From positions 62,001 to 126,000 of the forward strand of contig NZ_RAIQ01000004.1 of the NCBI RefSeq assembly GCF_003625475.1: DNA of 64,000 nt, written 5' to 3'. The notes under the pieces were generated by a model. It was not told the origin of the DNA. It saw only the letters and a program-made list of their open reading frames with translations, and ran no database searches. Below, in pieces: positions 9,846-18,076 of this stretch. Source of the stretch: Butyrivibrio sp. X503 (lineage in GTDB: Bacteria > Bacillota > Clostridia > Lachnospirales > Lachnospiraceae). Position 1 is the first letter of the stretch. Each line of letters opens with the position of its first letter. Both the position numbers and the translations under genes were made by a program.

Positions 9846-9875
9846 ATTAACCATCCTTTCATCATATAAGCTTTC

Positions 9876-9972
9876 ATATGATATACAGGCTTCAAGGTTA
9901 TAGCAAAAAGCGTGCCTTTTAGTAACTTGCCTTTCACGCACTTTGCTACAACTTTGAATCCGCATATCATAT
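9876..9972 (-). promoter_or_regulatory. Long hairpin in the pnp leader
   Basis: The two arms, 9876-9915 and 9935-9972, form an imperfect stem of roughly 35-38 base pairs around a loop of about 20 bases, ending 31 bases before the pnp start. Matching blocks include ATATGATAT at the base, TTCAAgGTTaTAGC in the middle and GCGTG/CACGC at the top. Such a long double-stranded RNA in a pnp leader is the kind of substrate RNase III cuts in the E. coli rpsO-pnp mRNA, where it sets PNPase autoregulation; the same role here is inferred. The base of the stem (gatatgcggattc, catatgatatac) resembles the repeat family found at 14606, 19798 and 63478. Confidence 0.7.
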
Positions 9973-10032
9973 TTGCATTGTAAATGTGTCTTTATACTGC
10001 GAAATCCGCTTGGTTTCACGGTATAAAAAAGT

Positions 10033-10077
10033 AAAGGCGGAACAGACTGACATATGTCAGCCTCATCCCGCCTTTTT
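10033..10077 (-). terminator. rpsO terminator hairpin
   Basis: Eight bases after the rpsO stop codon, AAAGGCGGGA and TTCCGCCTTT form a stem enclosing a second perfect palindrome (CTGACATATGTCAG). The minus-strand product ends in a T-rich run (TTTACTTTTTT). It is an intrinsic terminator, perhaps leaky, because pnp has no other obvious promoter in the gap. Confidence 0.75.
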
Positions 10078-10084
10078 AATCAGA

Positions 10085-10351
10085 TTACTTTCTAAGACCA
10101 AGGTCTGCGATAAGCTTACGATAAACTTCGATATCCTTATTCTTGAGGTATCCGAGAAGTCTACGTCTCTGACCTACCATCTTAAGAAGACCTCTTCTTG
10201 AGTGGTGATCCTTAGGGTTCTTCTGAAGGTGATCGTTGAGCTCGTGAATTCTCTCTGTAAGAATAGCTACCTGAACCTCCGGTGAACCTGTATCTCCGGC
10301 CTTTCTTGCAAACTTGCTGATAACTTCTGTCTTTTTCTCTTTTGTAATCAT
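10085..10351 (-). CDS. rpsO: 30S ribosomal protein S15
   Basis: Primary 16S rRNA-binding protein of the 30S platform. The 88-residue protein has the family signature with [34 protein letters not shown] and RRRLLGYLK. The ATG at 10351 has AAGGAG at seven bases. The frame is open a further 44 codons upstream, but that stretch is the structured leader, not protein. The order rpsO-pnp is conserved across bacteria. Confidence 0.97.
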   Translation of the reverse strand: MITKEKKTEVISKFARKAGDTGSPEVQVAILTERIHELNDHLQKNPKDHHSRRGLLKMVGQRRRLLGYLKNKDIEVYRKLIADLGLRK

Positions 10352-10470
10352 TTCTTTCTCCTTATAAAAACTATAAAACTTGAATCCGCCGATTACCGAG
10401 AACGGGTTGGAGTATCCGCATCCATCAGTAACGGTAGTTCTGTAACAGTTGTCAGTCTCCCAACAACTTA
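10352..10470 (-). promoter_or_regulatory. Structured 5' leader of rpsO (candidate S15 autoregulatory leader)
   Basis: The roughly 110-base untranslated leader between the promoter and the rpsO ribosome site can fold: GTTGT/ACAAC with a GGGAGACTG loop near its start, then CCGTTAC pairing with GTAATCGG around an inner segment. S15 binds its own leader in many bacteria, using several unrelated RNA folds, so autoregulation is likely by precedent. The exact class cannot be assigned by eye. Confidence 0.5.
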
Positions 10471-10473
10471 CTA

Positions 10474-10502
10474 ATTCTAGCATATAAATTCAAACGTGTA
10501 AA
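10474..10502 (-). promoter_or_regulatory. rpsO promoter
   Basis: On the minus strand, TTTACA (10497-10502), a 17-base spacer and TAGAAT (10474-10479), with TG one base ahead of the -10 box, form an extended -10 vegetative promoter about 125 bases before rpsO. Confidence 0.8.
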
Positions 10503-10509
10503 GAATTAT

Positions 10510-11205
10510 TCAGCTGCTGGCACAACCGGGGGCGAAATTAAAATTATAGGCAATTTTATATGTTTTATTAACTAACTCGGTTGCCTCTTTATTCTTTCCC
10601 GTGAATTTTTTTCTGGTGCTCTCTGAGGCAGACGTATTTGTATATCCGTACCAGTTACTGTAATCAATATAGTCCTTATGAACCAAGCTCCTACCGTCAG
10701 GAGTGACTAAATATGTTTCATATGAACGTGCATTACATGCATATATAACGCCATCCTTTATTTTAATAGCCATATTTGTTTTTAACTCGCCTACCATTCT
10801 AAGCGGCTTACCCTTTCCCTGTTCGGTATAAACCTTTATATGATGTGTTTCCGTACTATCCGAATTCTCTTCCATCGCATGAATTAAAACTTTTTTACCA
10901 TATCCTTTAATATTGACCAGAGCATATCTTTCTCTGTTAGTTATAATTACATTTATAGCTTTATCAAAGGTATCTACCAGCTGAGGATCCTTATATATTT
11001 TTTTATTACAAACATAATATTTATATGTTTCGTCATGAGCTTTACTTATTAAACTCGAATCATTCTCCTCCATCTTATATTCAACACTTTCGGTTATCTC
11101 TGTAGGCATCTCCCATGCAATCGTCTGTAGTCCTGAAGCACCTGTCACTGCAAGCATTCCGGCAGTTGCAATCCCCGCGAGCACCTTTACTCCACTTTTT
11201 TTCAT
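10510..11205 (-). CDS. Secreted protein of unknown function (paralogue of 38543-39202)
   Basis: No named family is recognised. The 231-residue product has a signal peptide (MKKSGVKVLAGIATAGMLAV then TGASG) and no later membrane segment, so it is probably exported. It is related over its length to the protein at 38543-39202: both share the signal-peptide style, a Y-x-MEExDS motif shortly after cleavage, a K-GYGKKVL/L-NGYSKPVL strand and ETYLVTPDGRSLVHKDYID near the C-terminus (ETYLVSADGERLVQKDYAD in the other). The ATG at 11205 has AAGGAG seven bases upstream; an ORF seven codons longer lacks this. It has its own promoter at 11267-11295. Confidence 0.75.
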   Translation of the reverse strand: MKKSGVKVLAGIATAGMLAVTGASGLQTIAWEMPTEITESVEYKMEENDSSLISKAHDETYKYYVCNKKIYKDPQLVDTFDKAINVIITNRERYALVNIKGYGKKVLIHAMEENSDSTETHHIKVYTEQGKGKPLRMVGELKTNMAIKIKDGVIYACNARSYETYLVTPDGRSLVHKDYIDYSNWYGYTNTSASESTRKKFTGKNKEATELVNKTYKIAYNFNFAPGCASS

Positions 11206-11232
11206 CTCTTTCTCCTTTTCTATCACTAAAAA

Positions 11233-11266
11233 ATAATGCGTGCAGCTCTAATTCTGCACGCATTAT
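11233..11266 (-). terminator. Terminator of the rimP-to-ribF operon
   Basis: A 13-bp perfect stem (ATAATGCGTGCAG / CTGCACGCATTAT, 8-base loop) followed on the minus strand by a run of six Ts. It lies about 65 bases after ribF and also overlaps the start region of the next transcript. Confidence 0.85.
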
Positions 11267-11295
11267 GTTATATCATTGTTTACAATTATTGTCAA
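11267..11295 (-). promoter_or_regulatory. Promoter of the secreted protein gene
   Basis: TTGACA (11290-11295), 17-base spacer and TATAAC (11267-11272) on the minus strand. The predicted start site falls inside the neighbouring terminator stem, so promoter and terminator are interlocked. Confidence 0.75.
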
Positions 11296-11329
11296 GTTTG
11301 TTAACAACTTTGGCCGCTATAACAAACTG

Positions 11330-12244
11330 TCATAACTCATATGAATTCTTTAAATCCTGCTTGATCTGGGCTTTAAGAGCATCAATGCTCTCAAACTTCA
11401 TCTCGGGTCTTACGAAGGCTCCGAGCCGTACTTCTATGAACTTTCCGTAAACATCTTCATCAAAGTCATAGATATAGGTCTCGACGCCAACCCGCTCTTT
11501 TTCAGAGATGGTAGGCTTTCTGCCTATATTGGTCATGCCCTTGTATTCATTATCCCCGATAACCACAGTGCTGCTGTAAACTCCGTAAGGCGGAAGAAGC
11601 TTGTACTTCTCGGGATGAATGTTTACCGTGGGTACTCCGATGGTTCTGCCTATACGGTTACCCTGTTGCACCTTTCCGCTCACGCTGTACTTATCACCAA
11701 GAAGCCTCTCTGTAAGAAGCATCTCTCCGTCGGAAACAGCGTTCCTGACTCTTGTTGAGCTTACTTCCTCTCCGTCGACCTGCACCTTATCAATGATGCA
11801 TAGTTCATAATCAAGCTCATCCCTAAGGCTTTCAAGAAGCGCGCTGTCACCTTTTCCCTTGTCGCCAAAAGAGACATCAGATCCCGCTGCAATGAATTTT
11901 GCACCAAGCTCTTTTACCAAAATACGTCTTACAAAGTCCTCGGGATGCGTAGCTGCGGTCACTTCGTTAAGAGGAAACTCAACGAGGATATCTATGCCGA
12001 GCTTTTCAAATGCCCTTCTCTTCTCATCTCTTGTAAAGAGCTGAGGCATCTTTTTCCCCATAAAAAACTCTTCGGGTGACGGATCAAAGGTAAATATAAC
12101 GCTCTTAAGGCCGTCTTTCTTTTTATCGACAATCCTTGATAAAAGCTCTCTGTGCCCAAGATGTATGCCGTCGAACTTACCTATCGCGATCGCCGTTTTG
12201 TCTTTTATATTAAATTCTTCGTGCTTACTGATTATTCGCATCAT
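11330..12244 (-). CDS. ribF: Bifunctional riboflavin kinase / FAD synthetase
   Basis: Phosphorylates riboflavin to FMN and adenylates FMN to FAD. The 304-residue protein has the N-terminal nucleotidyltransferase domain (AIGKFDGIHLGHRELL; VSSTRVRNAVSDGE near residue 160) and the C-terminal riboflavin kinase domain (GNRIGRTIGVPTVNI, YKGMTNIGRKPT, ETYIYDFDEDVYGK). Its ATG overlaps the truB stop by one base (TAATG); two consecutive ATGs are possible starts. Last gene of the rimP operon. Confidence 0.96.
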   Translation of the reverse strand: MMRIISKHEEFNIKDKTAIAIGKFDGIHLGHRELLSRIVDKKKDGLKSVIFTFDPSPEEFFMGKKMPQLFTRDEKRRAFEKLGIDILVEFPLNEVTAATHPEDFVRRILVKELGAKFIAAGSDVSFGDKGKGDSALLESLRDELDYELCIIDKVQVDGEEVSSTRVRNAVSDGEMLLTERLLGDKYSVSGKVQQGNRIGRTIGVPTVNIHPEKYKLLPPYGVYSSTVVIGDNEYKGMTNIGRKPTISEKERVGVETYIYDFDEDVYGKFIEVRLGAFVRPEMKFESIDALKAQIKQDLKNSYEL

Positions 12245-13200
12245 TAACCTTCATAGAAAAATTTCACAACGTCAAACTGCCTTGTTTTCTCGTTGTATTT
12301 GTATATACCAAAAAAGGTATCGTCCTCGGAATAAACTCTGACCATGTCTTTATCAACGAACATACTCTCTTCAAATTCCGTATCGTTAACGTCTGCGGGA
12401 TCTTCGCTGAGAATGTTGTCCTTCCTAAAGCTGTTGCCGTTTTCCAGAAGCTTTCTTGCGCTGTCTTTGACATGGATCTTATCAAGGTCTCTGAAAATAT
12501 ACTCGGGGGACTTTATCATCTCATTTAGCATTCCTGCATCTCTAAGCTCTTCAACCTGCGTGAGAGTGATCGCATCCTCAAGTCCGAAGGCTCCGACCTT
12601 GGTTCTTGTAAGATGCTGCATCGCCGCTCCGCAGCCAAGTCTCTGACCGATATCGTGGCAAAGCGTCCTGATATAAGTACCCTTGGAGCATTTAACCTCC
12701 ATGGTAAAAAAGTGTTCTTTTTCAAGATGAGAATCATCCAGGATCGTGATCGCGCCGATGTGTACATGGCGGGGTTTTCTCTCAACCTCGATCCCCTCTC
12801 TTGCAAGCTCATAGAGCTTCTTTCCGCCTTGTTTAATTGCTGAATACATAGGCGGGATCTGATCATAGTCTCCCACAAAAGCTCTTGCCGCTTCGTGAAG
12901 CTCTTTTCTTGTTACGTTAACTTCTCTTGTCTCAAGCACGTTTCCGGACATATCCTGAGTGTCCGTTACGACGCCCAATCTGCAAACTGCAATATACTCC
13001 TTGTCGTGGTCTGTGAGCATCTCAACAAGCTTGGTGCCTGTTCCGAGGCACACTACAAGAACCCCGACAGCATCGGGATCAAGCGTTCCGGTGTGACCTA
13101 TTTTCTTTTGACGAAGAATGCCGCGAAGCTTGGCGACAACATCGTTGGAGGTAAAACCGGGTTCCTTATATATATTTATGAGTCCGTTGTAATTGTTCAT
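12244..13200 (-). CDS. truB: tRNA pseudouridine(55) synthase
   Basis: Isomerises U55 in the T-loop of tRNAs. The 318-residue protein has the catalytic motif GHTGTLDPDAVGVLVVCLG, whose Asp attacks the uridine, with YKEPGFTSNDVV before it and SKGTYIRTLCHDIGQRLG later. The C-terminal portion (about 235-318) is a PUA-like extension. It is followed immediately by ribF and preceded by a hairpin after nrnA. Confidence 0.95.
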   Translation of the reverse strand: MNNYNGLINIYKEPGFTSNDVVAKLRGILRQKKIGHTGTLDPDAVGVLVVCLGTGTKLVEMLTDHDKEYIAVCRLGVVTDTQDMSGNVLETREVNVTRKELHEAARAFVGDYDQIPPMYSAIKQGGKKLYELAREGIEVERKPRHVHIGAITILDDSHLEKEHFFTMEVKCSKGTYIRTLCHDIGQRLGCGAAMQHLTRTKVGAFGLEDAITLTQVEELRDAGMLNEMIKSPEYIFRDLDKIHVKDSARKLLENGNSFRKDNILSEDPADVNDTEFEESMFVDKDMVRVYSEDDTFFGIYKYNEKTRQFDVVKFFYEG

Positions 13201-13214
13201 ACGCTCTTTCTTAA

Positions 13215-13249
13215 AAAGGTACCCAAATACTGACTATATGGGTACCTTT
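13215..13249 (-). terminator. Hairpin between nrnA and truB
   Basis: AAAGGTACCCA and TGGGTACCTTT form an 11-bp stem with a 13-base loop, followed on the minus strand by TTTTTAAG. It looks like an intrinsic terminator placed inside the operon just 14 bases before truB. It may give partial termination and lower truB-ribF expression. Confidence 0.65.
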
Positions 13250-13258
13250 AAATTCGTT

Positions 13259-14209
13259 TTATTCTTCCATCTGGTGATGGATATACTTAACTATATTGTT
13301 GATAACATCATGGCATGTACCGTTGGCCGTGCAGCCCGCAGCTCTTGTATGTCCGCCGCCTCCGAAAAGTCCCGCTATCTTGGCAACGTCAACCGCGCCG
13401 TTACTGCGAAGACTAACCTTATATTCAAGCGGTGATATCTCATACATAAACAGCGAGCAATCAACGCCGATAGTAAGAAGCATCTGGCTTACGATACCGT
13501 CAAGGTCATTGCTTGATGCCCCGTAAAAATCCATTGTCTGCTTGGAAATAACGGAAACAATACATCTTCCGTCAAGCATAAGCATACTCTCAAGAAGCGC
13601 TCTTCCAAGTATCTGATTCTGAAGATATGTCTTTTCATAAAAGACGTGATCGATAAGACTTCCAAAATCAAAGCCGTAGGAAATAAGCTCAGCCGCAACC
13701 TTCATGGTCTTGGGTGAAGTGTTGGAATACTTGAAAACTCCGGTATCCGTAACCATTCCGGTGTAAATAGCCTTGGCAATTTCCACATCGATCTTATCTG
13801 TATCTATGACATCGTAAACAAGCTCGCATGCGCTGCTTGCCGTAGGAACGATGTAATTGACGTCACCCGTTCCCTCATTGCTCACATGATGATCGATATT
13901 AACCGTGCGCTTTGCGTTGTCAAAAAACTTCTCGGCATCTCCGAGTCTTTCTTTACCACAATCAAGTGCAATAAATAAGTCAAAAGACTCTACATCCGTC
14001 GAAAAGTCGTTGTTAACAAGCTCAGCGTCTTTTATAAACATAAGCTCAGGAGGTATCTTCTCAAGAAAAACAGTCGCCTTTACATCGGGATAGTTCTTCT
14101 TAATATAAAGATACATCGAAAGACACGATCCCACACAGTCTCCGTCAGGACGGATATGGCCGCCGATTCCGACCGTGCTTACTTCGTTCATTAACTCATC
14201 AATCTTCAT
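13259..14209 (-). CDS. nrnA: DHH family bifunctional oligoribonuclease / PAP phosphatase
   Basis: NrnA-type DHH/DHHA1 phosphoesterase that degrades nano-RNA and 3'-phosphoadenosine 5'-phosphate. The 316-residue protein shows HIRPDGDCVGS near residue 20, ALDCG (about 80), the DHH triad in NIDHHVSN and the C-terminal DHHA1 glycine-rich motif GLFGGGGHTRAAG. The start overlaps the rbfA end by 11 bases. Position between rbfA and truB is standard in Firmicutes. Confidence 0.93.
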   Translation of the reverse strand: MKIDELMNEVSTVGIGGHIRPDGDCVGSCLSMYLYIKKNYPDVKATVFLEKIPPELMFIKDAELVNNDFSTDVESFDLFIALDCGKERLGDAEKFFDNAKRTVNIDHHVSNEGTGDVNYIVPTASSACELVYDVIDTDKIDVEIAKAIYTGMVTDTGVFKYSNTSPKTMKVAAELISYGFDFGSLIDHVFYEKTYLQNQILGRALLESMLMLDGRCIVSVISKQTMDFYGASSNDLDGIVSQMLLTIGVDCSLFMYEISPLEYKVSLRSNGAVDVAKIAGLFGGGGHTRAAGCTANGTCHDVINNIVKYIHHQMEE

Positions 14210-14591
14210 TCTCTTCTCCGCGGGCTCTTCTGGCCTCGTTATCCTTGGCAGCTATCTCATCAATCTTCTTTGACATATCGATCGCATACTCAATGGAGTC
14301 GTCCATGATGAATCTGATCTCGGGTGTATATCTCATGTTAAGCTCTTTAGCAAGTGTGCTGCGAACGTATCCGGCAGCACTCTTAAGTCCTTCCAAAGTA
14401 CGCTCTCTGTCCTCGTCATTACCCATGACGGTAACCCATACCTTGCAGGTCTTAAGATCGGGAGCAACCTCGACATCCATAACGGATGTCATAGGGCTGA
14501 TCCTGGGATCTTTACTGTATCGGATGGCCTCTGAAATAACTTTCATAACCTCTCCGTTTATTCTTTTATTCTTATTGCTGTTTTTTCTCAT
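14199..14591 (-). CDS. rbfA: 30S ribosome-binding factor A
   Basis: Late 30S maturation factor binding near the 16S 5' end. The 130-residue protein has a single KH-like fold with RINGEVMKVISEAIRYSKDP, VEVAPDLKTCKVWVTVMG and LNMRYTPEIRFIMDDSIEY. The C-terminal tail is charged. It is separated from infB by 74 bases that are almost entirely occupied by a palindromic repeat element. Confidence 0.94.
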   Translation of the reverse strand: MRKNSNKNKRINGEVMKVISEAIRYSKDPRISPMTSVMDVEVAPDLKTCKVWVTVMGNDEDRERTLEGLKSAAGYVRSTLAKELNMRYTPEIRFIMDDSIEYAIDMSKKIDEIAAKDNEARRARGEENED

Positions 14592-14605
14592 ATATTATTC
14601 TTTCC

Positions 14606-14665
14606 GCGATATACGGATTGCATTGTGCCGGCACAGCAATCTATGCCATTTAGTCCCTATATCAC
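14606..14665 (-). repeat. Palindromic repeat element, copy A (infB-rbfA gap)
   Basis: About 60 bases. On the mRNA strand it begins directly after the infB stop with GTGATATAGGGACT and ends GCAATCCGTATATCGC. The ends pair (GTGATATA with TATATCGC, one mismatch), and an inner hairpin is formed by GATTGC/GCAATC with TGTGCC/GGCACA. Both ends match copy B at 63478-63643. Confidence 0.75.
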
Positions 14666-17485
14666 TTATGTACGGGGAACCTCTACCATCTCGTATGCCT
14701 CTACCATATCACCTTCGTGAATCTGGTCGAATCCGTCAAATACAAGACCGCACTCGAAGCCTTCCTTAACCTCCTTGGCGTCATCCTTGAATCTCTTAAG
14801 TGAAGCAAGGTCACCTTCGAAGATCTGCTCACCGTCTCTTGTGATCCTAACCTTGGAGTCTTTCTTGATAACACCGTCCTTAACGAAGGAACCTGCGATA
14901 TTACCAACCTTGGAAGCCTTGAAGATCTGGCGAACTTCGGCATGTCCTGTAACTCTCTCCTCATAGATGGGAGCAAGCATACCCTTCATGGCAAACTCGA
15001 TCTCCTCGATTGCCTGATAAATTACCTTATAAAGCTTGATCTCAACGCCTTCGTGCTCTGCCATGCTCTTAGCTGTAGCATCGGGACGAACGTCGAAACC
15101 GATAATAACTGCGTTGGATGCTGCGGCAAGAGTAACGTCTGACTCTGTGATCGCACCAACACCGCCGTGAATAACCTTAACAACAACCTCTTCGTTGGAA
15201 AGCTTAAGAAGGCTCTGCTTAAGGGCTTCTACGCTACCCTGAACGTCGGCTTTGATGATGATGTTGAGTTCCTGAAGTCTTCCTTCCTCAATCTTGGAGT
15301 AAAGATCGTCAAGTGACATCTTAGCCTTAGTCTCTTCAATAAGGTCTTTCTTATGCTGCTGAAGATAAGTATTTGCATACTGCTTGGCAAGCTTATCCGT
15401 AGCATGTCCGAGGAATACCTCACCTGCGTTGGGAACATCGGAAAGTCCGAGGATCTCAACAGGCTGTGAAGGACGAGCTTCCTTAAGCTTATTGCCCTTA
15501 TCGTCAACCATGGCTCTAACCTTACCTGAGCTTGCACCTGCTGAAATGAAGTCTCCGACATGGAGTGTACCCTTCTGAACAAGTACGTTTGCTACAGGTC
15601 CGCGACCCTTATCAAGTCTTGCCTCAAGGACAAGTCCTCTTGCTTCTCTGTCGGGGTTAGCCTTGAGCTCAAGGATATCTGCTGTAAGAATGATGGTCTC
15701 AAGAAGTGTCTCGATACCTTCACCTGACTTAGCGGATACGGGAACGAACTCTGTTGTTCCGCCCCAATCTGTAGAGATAAGACCGTACTCGGTCATCTCC
15801 TGCTTAACCTTGTCTATATTTGCATTGGGCTTATCAATCTTGTTAACCGCAACGATGATCTCAACCTCTGCAGCCTTGGCATGGTTGATAGCCTCGATTG
15901 TCTGAGGCATAACACCGTCATCCGCAGCAACTACAAGAACAGCGATATCTGTTGATGTAGCACCACGCATACGCATTGCTGTGAATGCTTCGTGACCGGG
16001 AGTATCAAGGAATGTGATCTTCTGGTCATTAACAGATACTGTATAAGCACCGATTCTCTGTGTGATACCGCCTGCCTCACGATCTGTAACGCTGGTCTTA
16101 CGGATAGCGTCAAGAAGTGATGTCTTACCATGGTCAACGTGACCCATTACGCAGACAACGGGAGGTCTCTTCTTAAGTGTCTCGGGTGCATCCTCATCCT
16201 CTTTAAGGAGTTCTTCGATGATATCAACGGGAATCTCCTTCTCGCAGATGATGTCGTATTCGATAGCGATATTCTCAGCCTCTTCATAAGTAAGCTCTGT
16301 ATTAACGGTAGAAACCTGTCCTGCCATGAAGAGCTTCTTGATAATAACAGAAGGCTGCATCTTCATCTTCTCGGCAAGTTCCTTGATAGAAACCTTCTCG
16401 GGAATAGAGATAACCTTGATCTGCTCTTCAGGTTCTTCAACCTTCTTAACCTCAGGCTTGATGAATCTGCCGACTCTCTTACTTCTTGGCATCATCTCTT
16501 CCTGCTCGTAAGCAAGATCCTTCTTGTTTCTCTTATCTTTCTCCTGACCGAGTCTTCTTCTTTCTTCGTCTCTGCGGCCCTGTCCTTCCTTAGCTGAAGG
16601 AGCATCTGCAAAATTGCCTCTTCCGCCCTTGTCGAACTTGTTTCCGCCGAACTTGTTGTCATTTCTCTGACCGAACTTGCCGCCGTTCTGGCCTGCTCCG
16701 CCGTTTCTGTTGTCATCTCTGCGGAAGCCGCCGTTCTGGCCGCCCTGTCTGTTCTGGAAATTATTTCTGTCGCCTCTGGGTGCATTTCCCTGTGCGCCCT
16801 GACGATTATTTCTGTTGTCTCTGTTTCTGTCGGGAGCCTGTGTTCTCTCTCTTGAAGCTTCTCTGTTCTGAGGTGCCTCTTTTGCCACATTCTCTCTTGC
16901 GGGTGCCTGGTTCTGTGCAGGTGCTGCGGGCGCTTCCTTCTTGGCGGGAGCGGGCTTTGCAGCGGGCTGAGTCTTGTTATATCCGTTATCATAGCTGTCA
17001 AGCTGTGAAGGTGCTGTCAAAGGCTTGATAGGATGATATACGTTCTGTGACTGAGCGAAGGTTCCGCGTCTGTTGTTTCCGCCTCTGTCCTGTCTGTTGT
17101 CACGAGGTCTCTGATTACCTGAGTTTCCTCCCTGTCCGTTGAAGCCGCCCATCTTGGAGTTACCTGCGTTGGTAACCATGATGATCTTCTTCTTTTTCTT
17201 GGGCGCATCTTCAGCTGAAGCCTTAGCAGCCTCTGCGTTAGATTCCTTTACCTCTTTTTCAACAGCCTTGGTTTCGGCTGCCTTTGCAGGCTTTTCTTCC
17301 TTTTTAGGTGCTGCTGCACTTGTTTTTTTGCCCTTAAAATGCTTTCTGATCTTATCTGCATCGGACTCTTCAATAGAACTGTTCGAACGCTTCGCTTCTA
17401 TTCCATTCTCCTGCGCGTAGCTTATCAGCTCTTTTCCTTCGCATCCAAGCTCATTCGCAAGGTCAGATATCTTAATTTTTGCCAT
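14666..17485 (-). CDS. infB: Translation initiation factor IF-2
   Basis: GTPase that places fMet-tRNA in the ribosomal P site. The 939-residue protein starts with an IF2_N helix bundle ([14 protein letters not shown]), then about 300 residues of low-complexity sequence: Lys/Ala/Glu-rich, followed by an Asn/Gly/Arg-rich part around residues 120-300. The second IF2_N module ([20 protein letters not shown]) precedes the G domain with G1 [13 protein letters not shown]2 GGITQRIG, G3 [12 protein letters not shown] and G4 NKIDKP. Domains II-IV follow and end YEMVEVPRT. The start overlaps the upstream ylxQ gene by 14 bases. The RG/NG-rich linker is longer and more RNA-binding-like than in many relatives. 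Confidence 0.96.
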   Translation of the reverse strand: MAKIKISDLANELGCEGKELISYAQENGIEAKRSNSSIEESDADKIRKHFKGKKTSAAAPKKEEKPAKAAETKAVEKEVKESNAEAAKASAEDAPKKKKKIIMVTNAGNSKMGGFNGQGGNSGNQRPRDNRQDRGGNNRRGTFAQSQNVYHPIKPLTAPSQLDSYDNGYNKTQPAAKPAPAKKEAPAAPAQNQAPARENVAKEAPQNREASRERTQAPDRNRDNRNNRQGAQGNAPRGDRNNFQNRQGGQNGGFRRDDNRNGGAGQNGGKFGQRNDNKFGGNKFDKGGRGNFADAPSAKEGQGRRDEERRRLGQEKDKRNKKDLAYEQEEMMPRSKRVGRFIKPEVKKVEEPEEQIKVISIPEKVSIKELAEKMKMQPSVIIKKLFMAGQVSTVNTELTYEEAENIAIEYDIICEKEIPVDIIEELLKEDEDAPETLKKRPPVVCVMGHVDHGKTSLLDAIRKTSVTDREAGGITQRIGAYTVSVNDQKITFLDTPGHEAFTAMRMRGATSTDIAVLVVAADDGVMPQTIEAINHAKAAEVEIIVAVNKIDKPNANIDKVKQEMTEYGLISTDWGGTTEFVPVSAKSGEGIETLLETIILTADILELKANPDREARGLVLEARLDKGRGPVANVLVQKGTLHVGDFISAGASSGKVRAMVDDKGNKLKEARPSQPVEILGLSDVPNAGEVFLGHATDKLAKQYANTYLQQHKKDLIEETKAKMSLDDLYSKIEEGRLQELNIIIKADVQGSVEALKQSLLKLSNEEVVVKVIHGGVGAITESDVTLAAASNAVIIGFDVRPDATAKSMAEHEGVEIKLYKVIYQAIEEIEFAMKGMLAPIYEERVTGHAEVRQIFKASKVGNIAGSFVKDGVIKKDSKVRITRDGEQIFEGDLASLKRFKDDAKEVKEGFECGLVFDGFDQIHEGDMVEAYEMVEVPRT

Positions 17486-17825
17486 TCACATTTCCTCCAA
17501 ACTGATCTTCTAAGAGTAAGTTCTTTAAAAGCGACTTCGCCAGCCCTTCGTCGGTAACTACCAGGCTTGTTCGAACACCCTTACCTATTGCATGTCCCAG
17601 GCTCTCCTTGTCTCCAAAAAAAACAATGGGCACCTTGTAATAACTACATTTATCCGCAAATAGCTTCTTGGTATTGTCAGAAGCATCTTCACTGACTATT
17701 ACTACATGGGCTTTTTTGCCGCGAACAGCTTCAAGCACGGATAACTCACCGCTCTTTAGCTTACCCGCTCTAATGCAAAGCCCAAGCATAGAATAAACTT
17801 TTTTAGAATCCAATTTACTCTCCAA
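17472..17825 (-). CDS. L7Ae-family RNA-binding protein (YlxQ-like)
   Basis: A 117-residue L7Ae/L30e/S12e/Gadd45-fold protein of the YlxQ type, conserved between rnpM and infB in Firmicutes. Characteristic pieces are [17 protein letters not shown] at the N-terminus and [20 protein letters not shown] in the middle. L7Ae proteins bind kink-turn RNA; the precise target here is unknown. The start overlaps rnpM by 11 bases and the end overlaps infB by 14, indicating tight translational coupling. Confidence 0.88.
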   Translation of the reverse strand: MESKLDSKKVYSMLGLCIRAGKLKSGELSVLEAVRGKKAHVVIVSEDASDNTKKLFADKCSYYKVPIVFFGDKESLGHAIGKGVRTSLVVTDEGLAKSLLKNLLLEDQFGGNVNGKN

Positions 17826-18075
17826 ACTCTTTACTCAACTTATCAAGTACATCTTCGGGAATCTGCGCTTTGAGTGAACGCTCAAGCCCTTTGTTCTTAA
17901 GTGCTTTCTTAAGACATTCCGCATTGTTGCAGATATATGCGCCTCTTCCGTTCGCTCTTCCGGTTGTATCAAGACAGATCTCATCCTCGGGAGTCTTGAT
18001 GACTCTTACGAGTTCTCTTTTATCCTTCATCTCTCCGCAACCGACACATTTTCTGGTTGGAATCTTTTTTTGCAT
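17815..18075 (-). CDS. rnpM: YlxR family protein (RNase P modulator RnpM)
   Basis: The 86-residue DUF448 (YlxR) protein has CVGCGEMKDKRELVRVI, TTGRANGRGAYICNN and LKKALKNKGLERSL, covering the whole family. YlxR has been reported to bind and modulate RNase P in Bacillus subtilis, hence the name RnpM. It lies between nusA (1-base gap) and the L7Ae-like gene (11-base overlap). Confidence 0.88.
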   Translation of the reverse strand: MQKKIPTRKCVGCGEMKDKRELVRVIKTPEDEICLDTTGRANGRGAYICNNAECLKKALKNKGLERSLKAQIPEDVLDKLSKEFGE

Positions 18076-18076
18076 C

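Noticed and set aside
9846..10019. 58-codon N-terminal extension of PNPase
   Set aside because: It reads through the leader hairpin, lacks family sequence and the ATG at 9845 has the proper ribosome site.
10352..10483. 44-codon N-terminal extension of S15
   Set aside because: It overlaps the rpsO leader and begins within a few bases of the promoter -10 box; S15 is 88-89 residues in other bacteria.
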